Of a stretch of DNA of 64,000 nt, positions 50,701 through 62,700 are shown piece after piece. The number at the start of each line of letters is the position of its first letter. Position 1 is the stretch's first letter. A program made the translations under genes and the position numbers. The notes under the pieces were generated by a model. That model was not told the origin of the DNA, did not search any database, and worked only from the letters and a program-made list of their open reading frames with translations. Source of the stretch: Brachypterus glaber (Eukaryota; Arthropoda; Insecta; Coleoptera; Kateretidae); the NCBI GenBank assembly GCA_958510825.1, contig OY294046.1, positions 310,001 to 374,000 on the forward strand. Reading direction: 5' to 3'.

Positions 50701-53700
50701 ATACCTAGCTCGCAAGTCCCTGGCCTGTGGTAATTACTAATACTAGTTTTACATCGGACAAATTATTAATTATAAGTAATAATAATTTTTGTTTTAGATT
50801 TTAAGCTTTCACGGCCATTAAGATATAAAGAACTTTCACTTTCAAATATTAAGCCTATATTTCGGTCCAACCAAAAATTAGGTCAATGTTTGACTTCAAC
50901 AAAAGACAAAATACCCCTGAGTTCAGAAGGCGTATATAAAATACCCTGCTCCTGTGGTACGGTTTACATAGGTGAAACTAAGAGAAAAATTTCTACAAGA
51001 CTTCAAGAGCATGAGCGCAATATAAGAAAGAAACAAATTTCCTTATCGGCAGTAGCCGAACATGTACATGAAACAGGTCATAAAATCAATTTGTCTGAAA
51101 CAAAACAAATATTAACAGAAAACAGAAAAATGTCAAGGAAGATACGGGAATCGATAGAAATCATCAAGCATCCTAACAATATCAATCGGGACACTGGTTA
51201 CCACTTACCTGCAATATGGAAGTCTTTGATAGGAAAAAGCTCGTCACGGGTGAATAACCACAACTCGTCATAAATAGTGACACAAGTTGATTCGAAACTT
51301 AGTTTCAGATTAATCCCTGAAGATGTCTCTAGTAGTAAGAGACGAAACGTCGGAAAGTGAAAATCCATTAACACGGTCTAAACCCGAAAGTACTTTCACA
51401 AGTACTAATTAATCATTCAAATAAGAATTAATTCGTTAATTCAATTAGAATATCTCGTTTGTTTTGAGAAATGTATTGCCTGCGGGAGGTCAAATCGTAG
51501 AGAAATTCTTTCAATACTTAATAGGTTATTATCGATGGTTATTAATAATAACTTATTATCAACAAGCCGTGAAGATATCTTCGGCTTACAAGTAAAGAGC
51601 ACTAAGTCCAAAAACATGGTTTTGAGATATTGACAAATTTAACTTTCACTGTTGTTTTTTAATTTTTGTAATAATTGTTACAAAAATGCACGTTTCGCCA
51701 AACAAACACTCAGTCGTTTAGTGCAGAAACATTTGAAATAATCTACAAGTAAAACGCACTAAGTGCACTAAGTGACTTAGAGCCTATTGCCAGATAAAAT
51801 TTTATTCAAAATCAAACTGGTGCGTTTTGTATAGTTTGAACTCTCTTGGCAGTCCACCTAGAAGTTAGTTCGGTTTACCTGTACATAGATCATCAAAAAT
51901 TAATTACAGTACCCTAAAAATCCCATTTTTGCAAAAAAGTGACTTAGTGCCTTTTACTTGTAAGCCGACGATATATATTGCTTGGAATTCTATAGAAACT
52001 CTCTGCAGTGGATAACATACTGCGTTTTCTCTCGATGTACCTACCAAAGTATAATTTCTTGGAGCTCGTTTGGTTTGGCGCCCCCTATAAATTTTTTGTT
52101 TATTAATGGATTTTTTCAAAATTGGTAAGAAATTTTTTATCAACCTAATGTTAATCGGTTATCGGACTTTTCTTTTTATTTTTAAAATTCGATAAGTATA
52201 TCTGGGCGGGTTCTTGACTATTTTGCAAATTTGGAATAGTATATTCTATAACTAGTATGGAATAAACAATATTCCGCGCGAGCGGAAAGTTTGTCATACG
52301 AGCCGGCAGGCGGGTATGACGGTCCCGCGAGCGCGGAATGACTATTCCATAAGTGTTGTAGACTATACTTTTTCTTCCACTGCAAATATGAAACACTTTA
52401 TGGCTTTAAACTGCGGACAAGGTTAAAAACCATGTTTTTTTGTGACTCGACATTGTAAATGCAACAAAACATATATTTTTAAATAAAGCAATTAATGTTA
52501 TTTAATAATTTTATCAAATCCGTACTTAAAAAGATTTTTATTTAATTTTAGCACATATTTACAAATTATAATGAAAAAATTGAAGGTTATGTCAGATTGT
52601 TGTGACAGATATCAGGTTTAAATGTTTAACAATAGATGGAGCAGTTTTAATTTTTTGAACTAAATTAATAAAAAACTGGTTAAATATTAAGAAAAACTAA
52701 TAAACTTTATGTAATTTTAACGAAAAATTTTAAATTGCATTAAATTATTCAATATTTCATGGTAAAATAAATATATTTTTGCTAATTTTGCTACAGTTTT
52801 CTTTACTTTTATAAACAAGGGATGGCACTACATGTGCTTATTCTAACACTTGATACGGAATATTCATACCGTCTCTAGAGCTAGAATGGATTCATTCTGT
52901 GTTTGAAAAGTGTGTGTATTTGCTTACATTCTAAAGCAGTCGTAGAAAAACTATCTATATATCGTGTAATACTCGTCTAGTTATGAGACTGCGAAAAATA
53001 CTTTTCTTATCATCACACCCAAAAAATTTTCATTTTTTAATAAGAGATTTTTTTGAAAAAAAATGTTATTTTTTTTTCTTTTAATTTTTTTTATTTGGAA
53101 AAATGCAATAAACAAGCACTGTGAATAGTATATAATGGAATGCGTAGCATTACATATCTGAACTGCTTGTTAATATAATTTTATTAATAATGTTGCTAGG
53201 ACAGCACAGTAGGCATAATAAATAATTAACACTTAAGTGGAGGTGTTATCAGAGGAGAAAACTTATTATGTTAAAAGTAGGCGGAATTACCCTGAAGTTT
53301 CAACTTTTAAAAAAATCCTGAGTTACAAATAAAGATATTGACATATTTAGTGAAAAAAGTACCTTGACTAGATTAATTGTAAGCATGTTCACCCACTCAA
53401 ATCTATCGGAAGTAATATACATTTATTTCAATAAACTTAAAATAAATTAAAGGTACATAATAAGAATATTATGTATATATTACAGCCAGTATACTAGCTG
53501 TAAGACCGTTTTCACACGGTCGCCTTCAGAAGCGACGCCCATGAATCAAAAAAGGACTAAAACTTTTAGGGCAGTTTTTTTTTAAATCTGTTACACAGTT
53601 CTAGACACAGTTAACTAATAAACTATAGTTAATATAGAAACAGCAATATAAAAACATACTAAAAATAGCATCTTCTTTGGCAACAAGAGATGAGACATAA

Positions 53701-56700
53701 TATGTCAAAATATTTCTCATCTAAAAGTCCCTATCAATTAAAGGCAATTAAGCGCAAGCTTAATTTTACAGCACACTTTTGGAGTTTTTTCATAGTTTTT
53801 AGGACTTAAACGTTAACAAACAATTTATGTTAGATATGTTTAAACGGTGCATTAGAAAAGTGGACCTTAGGTTGGGTTTATCAATATTCAACTAAATTTA
53901 CTGACAACTCCAAGGAAAATACAGAATTTGCTCTTAACTGAGATTTTAACCATTAGATACATTTTAACTACACATAAACCTTTCAACGTTTTAACTCTGG
54001 TATGGATGTGAACCATAAAGAAAACAATTACCCATAATAAGTAGGTATATACTTACTTGCATTTAATATTATTAAATAATTAATTAATTAATAGTTGTCA
54101 GTATATTATTAATTTAAATGTATTTAAATAGTTTTTCTTTCCAATTATTATGTAACGTAACAAGTCCTGTTAAGAATTTTCAAAGCCTATGAATCCTGGA
54201 AAAAGACCCAGAGAAGAAGAAATCGAGGAAAATAAGGAAGACTACGACAGCATATTTAGTAGAGGTAAAAAAGTTTTAAGGTCACCTGAGCAGAGGAAAA
54301 AAGAATCTGAAAAGTCAGGAGAAAAGGGTTTCGAACAGAACGAGATGGAGGAAATTAAAAGCATGCTTAAAGAAATAAAGGTGGACAATGCAAGGAATAC
54401 AGCGGAGCTTAAAGCGGAAATAAGAGAAATGAAAAATAAATTGGAGGACATACAAAAAAACTGGAAAATAGAAAAAAAGCAGTTACTAGACAGAATTGAA
54501 TTACTAGAAAAAAGAGCAGAAAAGGAGGAAAAAGAGAAAAGGAAAAACAACATAATTATAAAAGGGATAGAAGCTGAAAAGGGAAAAGAAAAAGAAGTTG
54601 TTAAGGAGTTTTTGGAAAAGAAACTAAGGATCGCAGCGGCAATAAGCACTGCATATAAGATAAATAAGGAGCCTAATAAATCTATGATCCTAGTAAGAAT
54701 TGATAATTGGGAAAAAAAACAAGAGATCATGAGAGCAAAAAGAGAATTAAAGGATACACAGGTATTTATAGACAACGATATGACTTTGGAGGAAAGGAAA
54801 ATCCAACAAGAAATTAGGAGCATAGCTAAAGAACAGAGGGATTTAGGAAAAACAGTCAAAGTTGGATACCAAAAGATAGTAATAAATGCGGAAGAATTTA
54901 AATGGAACAAAGAAGAAAAGGGTGTTTCTAGAGGAGAGAAGAATATATCAAAAAACTAACTAAAGTACGCATCGAAGAACAGGAAAGTGGCATCCGAACA
55001 GACAAAGGCAGTGAAAATGGAAAAGGCGTGGAAAAACGATATGGTGATGACAAAATTATAAAACGAAGGGAGTGGAACTGTAAAGGCAACATGAAAATAA
55101 GAGAAAATATGAAGGTGGGAACATGGAACGTAAGGGGCATATATGAAGAAGAGGATATGTTAAATTTGATAACGGTAGCAGATAAATATGAGATGGACAT
55201 AATGGCAATTCAGGAAACACACATTAAAGAATCTAGTACTAGAGACTTTAAAAAGTATGTACTTTTTACAAGTGGGGGTGAAACAAGGAGGCTGGGTGTA
55301 GGGTTTTTAGTTAGAAAGGAATTTGTGGACAAAATAGTACAGTTTAAGCCAATTTCGGATAGAATTTGTTATATCATTTTAAAATTAGAGATAAGCATTA
55401 TCCTCGTGAATATACACGCACCAACGGAAGAAAAAAATGAGGAAATTAAAGACATATTTTACGAGAAGGTGGAGGATATTTATGATATGTGGAACAAGAA
55501 GAAGGTAATAATAATCTTAGGAGATCTCAACGCAAAAGTGGGAAGAGAGGAAATATACAAGCATATAACGGGAGGGGAAAGTAAACATGAAGAATGTAAT
55601 GAAAACGGGAAAAGGCTGGTAGAATTTGCAGAAGAAAAGGGAATGAAAATAATGAGTACACATTTTGCGAGAAAGGATATTTATAAGGACACATGGATCG
55701 CGCCGGATAAAAGGCACAAAAATCAAATAGACCATGTTTTAATAGGCAAGGAGCACAATTTGATAAATAATGTAAAATCATGTAGGGGTGCAGATGTCGA
55801 CTCGGACCACTATTTAGTCAAGATAGAGCTTAAAATAAAAAAGCAGATACAAAAACGAGAAATAAAAACTTACAATAAGAAGTTGGACTTAGATGAGCTA
55901 CAGGATAAAGATATACAAAAAAATTACATCCAAGAATTAGAGAGGGAGTTACGCAAAAAAGAACCTGAAACACAAAACTTAAATAAAGAATGGAAAAATT
56001 TAGAAGCAGTAATAAAAAGCACAGCAGCAAAAACGATTCCGGTTAGAAAAATAGGTAAAACAAAGAAGTGGTGGGATGAGGAGTGTAAAAGTGAACTGGA
56101 AAAAAGAGAGAAATTCAGACTAAAAATGTTACACACACAAACTCAGGAAAACATAGAGGAATACTCAAGTCAGAGAAGAAAATTTAAGGCAGTGTGCAGA
56201 CAAAAAAAGAGGTGCTTTAATGATAATAGGGTTTGCGAAATTGAAAGCGATTTTAGGCAAAATAAGTGTAGGCATTTTTATAAGGAGGTCAAAAAAGAAA
56301 ACAAGCAAACAAAGAGACAGTTAATAAATATAAAGGACAAAAATGGTATAATCATAGGGGAACAGGACAAGATACTGGAAAGATGGAAGGAGTATTTCTG
56401 TGAAACACTGAATGGTGAAGATATGTATCAAGAAACAGGGCTAATTTTGGAGGAAGGTGACGAAAGTACAGGAAGAGAACCAACAAAAGAGGAGGTTTAT
56501 AGAGTAATTGAAAATCTAAAAAATCATAAAAGCGGAGGAAGAAATGAAATAGTAGCTGAATACATAAAATATGGAGGAGAAGAACTAAAAAACAGAGTAT
56601 GGGAATTTATAAGAATGGTATGGAAAAGTGAAAAGATGCCTAGCGAGTGGGAAAAGGCAACAATTGTACCTATTTTAAAAAAAGGAGATGCAATGCAGTG

Positions 56701-59700
56701 TAATAACTATAGAGGTATCTCATTACTAGATATTACGTACAAAATTTTTTCATCTGTATTAAAGAAGCTTTTGGAGGAAAAGATTGAATTAAAGCTTGGG
56801 GAGTACCAGTCCGGTTTTCGAAAGGGAAGGGGAACAACTGACCAGATATTTACAGTGAAGGAAACGGTGACAACTTGTTATGAATTTAGTATCCCGACTT
56901 TTATTGTATTTGTTGACTTCCACAAAGCGTACGATTCGGTTAGAAGGAGCAAGATAAGACAGATATTAAAGGAATTTGAAATACCAGAAAAGCTTATTAA
57001 CCTATATATGATGACAATAAAAAAAACAACAAATAATGTAAAAATTAAGGATAAAATGAGTGGAGATTTTGACGTAGATATAGGACTAAGGCAAGGGGAC
57101 CCTCTCTCCACATTAATATTTAATGCGATCCTGGAGAAAATAATTAGGAAAAGTGGATTAAACAGAAGTGGAAATATTATCTATAAAAGCCATCAAATAG
57201 TTGCGTATGCAGATGATGTGGCTTTAATAGCAAGAAGCAAAATAGAGTTACAGGAAATTTTATCAAGATTTTTAACGTCAGCGAAGGAAATGGGTCTTAG
57301 AATAAATATAGAGAAAAGTCAGTTTATGAGGGTGGGGATGGAAGAAATGGGACAGGATTTAAATATTAGGGTAGAAGAAGAAGAAATATATTTACATGAG
57401 ATTAGGGAATGCGTCTATCTAGGAAGCCTAATTACGAACAAATGTGATGAAAAAAAAGAGATTGATTGGAGGATAATGAAAGGAAACAAATGTGCAGGGG
57501 GTTTAAACTTTTTGTTGAGAGCAAAAAATCTATCCAGAAAAGCTAAGTTGCGACTTTATGTAACGGTACTTAGGCCAACAATACTGTATGCTTGTGAGAC
57601 ATGGGTTCTAATTAAAACAATGCAAGAGAGGTTACTGAGATGGGAAAGAAAGGTCTTAAGGAGAATATTTGGAGGTAAACAACTGGAGGATGGATATGTT
57701 AGGAGAACGAACGAGGAGGTCTACAATTTATTTAATGGAAAAAACATTGTGGATGTGATAAAATCGAGGCGTTTGCAATGGTTGGGGCACTTGGAAAGAA
57801 TGAAAGATGAGAGGGTGGTAAAGAAAGTAGCATTCAGAAGACCGGACGGAAATAGGAAGCAGGGAAGACCGAGAAAGAGATGGAGTGAGGTAGTTCTAGA
57901 GGATCTAAAAGGAAAAAATGTGTCAAACTGGAGGATGAAGGCCAGGAATAGAAAAACATGGAAAAACATTACAAAGCTGTGGGCCTAGATGGCCTGTATA
58001 TGGCTCATATATATATATTAATTACTAAGTTAATTAATATTATACTCTACACGACGCGTAAACGTCAGAAAAGTAGGTACCAAACAAACAAACAAACAAA
58101 CAAACAAACAATAATACAGTACTTTGAATTTTCCAAAATCGGTAAAAAATGTCTTGGACAAAAAAATTCTTTAAAAATTTGGTAACTTTAAAAATATCCG
58201 TCATTCTGCCGGTCTGTGTGTCCGACCGCCTGTCCGTTCACGTTTTTCGTGCGCATAGCTTGAGAAGGAAGTTTGAAAGTTCTTTGAGAGAAAGAGCCAT
58301 ATTGTTTTTGAAAAAAATTCCCTTAAAAAATTAAAACAGTTATAAAGAGCGCAACCTCGGGCGCAACTTTTTAAATAATATAAGAGATATAATGAAGAAA
58401 GAATGAAAGTTCCGATGCATAAAAGGGAGAGAGGGAGCCACTTAATTATTTAAAATAGAAAAAACAGTCTGATAAAGTCTAAATTTTCAGAAAAGGTTAG
58501 TTTTATGAATAAACAAATTTATTTCAATTTAAAAAAAAATCATTCCCAAACAATGGAAATTATAAGAGGCGACACAGTATGAAAAGTAAAGTGCGCGCTT
58601 GAGTTCCAAGCAAAGAATTAAGAAAACGCAACATACCATCCACTATGAAGAGTATACTATATAATGCGAAGCATTAGATATCTTCACGGCTTTTTATAAT
58701 TACTAATTGGTGAGAATGTTGAAACTGAATAAAATCCCATCGCTCAGAGAAATTCCGCGGTTCTTGATTTAAAAGAATGTGTAGTAAAGTTTAATACATT
58801 TGGATTAACTTTATATTACACATAATACTACATTGTTAAGGCCTATCCAGAAGCTTGCATAAGAACATAAAACATAAGAATGAGATACCGTGATTGGCTT
58901 ACAAGATACATGGCGGCACATCAAGCCAATCACGCCACCGCATTGTTATGTATTATGTTCTTATGCGAGGCTGTGGATATGCCCTTAGTGAACACAAAGC
59001 ATAACTATGTTGTTCATTTAAGGCATATCCAGAAGCTTGCATAAGAACATAAAACATAAGAATGCGATGCCGTGATTGGCTTACAAGATACATGGCGGCA
59101 CATCAAGCCAATCACGGCATCGCATTGTTGTGTATTATGTTCTTATGCGAGCCTGTGAATAGGCACTTAGTGGCGCTCGGTTCGGAAGTCGTTTTCTTAG
59201 CTGCTTTTCCCAAAATTACTTTTATTGTCATTAAGCCAAACCAGGTCATATTTACACACAAGGGTGTATATTTTTTGGTATTTCTAGTAATTAAGTTTTA
59301 AGCCAAAAGTCCCCCTAAGTTCGAAGATCCGAACACTGTGCACCGTCAACAAAAAAAAAACAATTGGCTGTACATAGCATATATGGCAAAATTACACATT
59401 TTAGGTTAACTTGACTTTGTGCTGAGATGCTTCCATAATTTTTTGAGGTTATTTTATTTTTTTTCTAAATACAACGATGCCATGTCGTAAAAACTACTAC
59501 CTCTGATGTTTATTTTTTTAAGGCATAGTTATTTTAAACCTTCCCGCTTGTAAACAATCTCGAAATTACCATAGCAACGTAAGATACGTATGCGTCGTAA
59601 GCGAAATGACTAGGCCCAATTTACATAACCGTAAAACTTTGACGTGCCATTAACGAGAACAAAACAATGGTTTATTCCTCTATATTATTGGAATAAAAGC

Positions 59701-62700
59701 GATTTTATAAGCAAATTTTGTTTCTACAGGAATACAAAAGTGTTTTTAGCAACAGCTTTATCAATTCTCTTTTTTTACATCAAAACATCATAAAAACAAA
59801 GTAAGTAAACAAAAATTATAAATTTTGGTTTGGACTTTTTGTTGATATTCAAAACAAGCCACATGCTTCAGTGTAAGTCCGACTTTGTGGAGTATTTAGC
59901 GGCTAATTTAAAATAACTATACCTTAAAAAAATAAACTTTAGTAATCTAGGACAACTAGTTAGCAACTGTCTATATCAAAGACTGTGTCAAGCGCAAATG
60001 ACTTTTAGTGCAGTTTTTCTTAATTAAAAGTCACGTGAAATCGTTTGGAAAATAAATCTAATATACATTCTCTGATTATATAACAATAAATAATATTTCT
60101 ATGAGAAATACAAGAATGCATTTGTCTTAAATCATAAATTCCATTATTGATCTGAACCCATTTCTTGGTATCTATTTCCTTATTCAGACCACCTATTGTT
60201 TTTATTTTAAACACCCATATAACATGGAACGTTCTGTTATTCAATAGATCATTCGAGTATGAACACACGCGTAGTCGTGCCTGAGGTGAATACCAATCGG
60301 TAGGTAGTTTCTAAAGAAAAGTTAACACTGTTGAACCCCAAGGAATAGAGTACTTCAGTGTACAGAGCTCTGCAGAGGTGTCTCAAATACTTTTATCCTG
60401 CCTGCCATTCACCTCCAATTTTTTTGTTTGCTACTTATCTGAGAATAACTTGTACTTAACTGAAACAAAATCAAACACAGCCCAAATCACACACAAAACA
60501 ACACAAATCATATACAGGGTGTCCGGAAATGATGAGCAAAAAACTCGGGTGGTGATTCTACATCAGAAAATATGACAAAAAGTTCCTATAAAAATATTTC
60601 TATAAATGCGTCGTAAGGGAGCTAAGCCCCTTTGAATGTGGCTAAAAAATTCGGTTTTTATTTAATAACTCAGGAGCTCTTTGAGATATAGCAACGAGGT
60701 TTTGCACGTGAACTAATCTTAATAAGGCCCATCTTCGTATGTTATTTTCATTTACTTATTTTAACCAGGGCTGTGCGAAATGGGGGTGCCTTGTCAGTTT
60801 TTTGTTCCAAACTTTTTTCTGTGTAACCTTTTTGTGAATAAAGCTTTTATCGTCCTTTTTTGAGACATGAATACTTCGGTAAATAGTGGACATTGACCCC
60901 AAAAAATAATTCCAAACCTTAACAGGGAACTGTAATTTGCGAAGTAAACAGATTTTAAGGTGTCTATATCTACATAGGGCTTTATCCGTCTGATACTATA
61001 TAAGGCCCTATTTAGTTTGGGTAAAAGCGCAGATACATGTCCCTTCCAGTTTAGGTGGTTATCAATTTGAAGACCTAGAAACATGGTTTGCTCAGAATAA
61101 TTAATTGTTTCATTTTTAATTTTGATTTTATCTATTTTGTTTCTATTTTGTACCATTTTAAAATTCATATAAATAGTTTTATCTTTATTAATAATTTATT
61201 TATTTTTTGCACACCATGTTTCTAGTTCTTCAATTACACGGACTATTTTGTTAACGACTTCTTCCAGTGTTTTACCGTAGACCAAGAAGTTTGTATCGTC
61301 TGCAAAATTTACACTTTACACATTTACCGTCATTTCTCTAACATTTTTATTTTATATTTTCAGGATAGAGCTCGTGACGTTTCCCAAAGATTAACCTCAA
61401 CCACTATCCTCACTGTAAACATCAAAGATGACGACGATTTGCCGCCATCTTTTATTTATAAAGGATGCATGCTTCTGGATGGAGCCTGTATCAATCCTGA
61501 ATATTCAGCTTCGGTAAGTAAACTTTTTCCCTACCAAAATAATTAAAATAATTAAAATCCGTTAAAATGTACTATTACTGTAACAACCAGTAAATGTTAA
61601 CTAAACTTTCGTGGGGTTCCATATAGACCGAAACGTTTAGTGTGCACTACACTAGGGGTGACCGGGGCTAGTTGTCGCAGGGGTAAGTTGTCGAAGTGCT
61701 TATATCTTAAAAAGTAAAATATTTTTCTGCGCCAAACCAAGATTAACCGCTGCGTTACAATAGTGCCATTTATCATTTGTAAACTTAATGCAATAAATTA
61801 AAAGAACATCCAGATAAAGCAAAAAATGTAAAAATTAAAGAGCCCAGTAATTTTTTTGTGGTAAATATTTTTTCTTATTGTTACTGATTTAAAGCATTAA
61901 GATAAGAGAATTTTATGTATAATAATAGTTTAAGGTGTATATTATTTGTTGATATTGTCATATAGGAGTGTTTATTCGTTAATTAGAAAGTACTTGATAC
62001 ATAACGTAAAATTGACCACTGGGGCTAGTTGTCGCATTTGGTTTGGGGCTAGTTGTCGCATGATCTGGAGATATGTTCATGGTATAACATTTCCTTTTTG
62101 GCACTTTTTATTCAAAACTGTCTAAAAAAGTGAAACTTTGTCGAATAGCAAATAAATTCGTTTATTAAATTATATTAAATAAAAAAAAAAATAAAAAAAA
62201 TATTATTTAATTATAAAGTTGGAAATTTTGGCACAAAAGTAAAAAGTTAGATAACAATCAGCTTGTGGGGAGGCACATGTCTTATTAGTTATTTATAATT
62301 TTTATAAATGCCTTTATATTTCTTCAAAAAAATATACTCGAAGTGCCTCGACAACGTGCCCCGTGACGGGGCACGTTGTCGCAATTTTCAAGACTTCACA
62401 AAAAAAAACATAACTCTAATACCCTATAAATTTTTCCATGTTTTTTCTTTAAATAATGTTACTGAAACATGCAGCTAAAATTACCATTAGGTCAATTAAA
62501 AAAAAATACAAAAATAAAGGAAAAAACTGATTTTGAATGAAAAGTGCGACAATTAGCCCCGGTCACCCCTAACCGATTCTAAATGTGCGGGGCCGCTCCC
62601 AAAAAATCACCATTTTCACCTCAAATGACCTTGAAATCTCGTTTTCCTGACGTGATGGGGCAAAACTGACCCCGGGATCTGATTCAGGGCGCCAAAATAC

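Larger units (their letters stand above)
50790..51420 (+). mobile_element. 3' end of a Penelope-like retroelement
   Basis: The fragment comprises a GIY-YIG endonuclease domain and a 3' UTR with a hammerhead-like motif. The reverse transcriptase is missing. Penelope-like elements (PLEs) are the retroelements known to combine a reverse transcriptase with a C-terminal GIY-YIG domain and to carry hammerhead ribozymes. Confidence 0.75.
54189..58110 (+). mobile_element. RTE-clade LINE, nearly full length
   Basis: ORF1 (54189-54959), ORF2 (55091 or frameshifted from 54956, to 57988), a short 3' UTR and a microsatellite-like (CAAA)n tail at about 58081-58110. RTE-clade elements typically have a short 3' UTR and a short-repeat tail rather than a plain poly-A. 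All catalytic motifs are legible and no stop or frameshift interrupts ORF2, so this copy may still be competent. It lies in sense orientation in cadherin intron 5. Confidence 0.85.

Noticed and set aside
54242..57969. Minus-strand frames across the RTE element
   Set aside because: Shadows of the purine-rich plus-strand ORFs.
60020..60268. 82-codon minus-strand frame
   Set aside because: Looked faintly like a structured protein (TFHVIWVFKIKTIGG), but no family could be named, and no start, splice or neighbour supports it.
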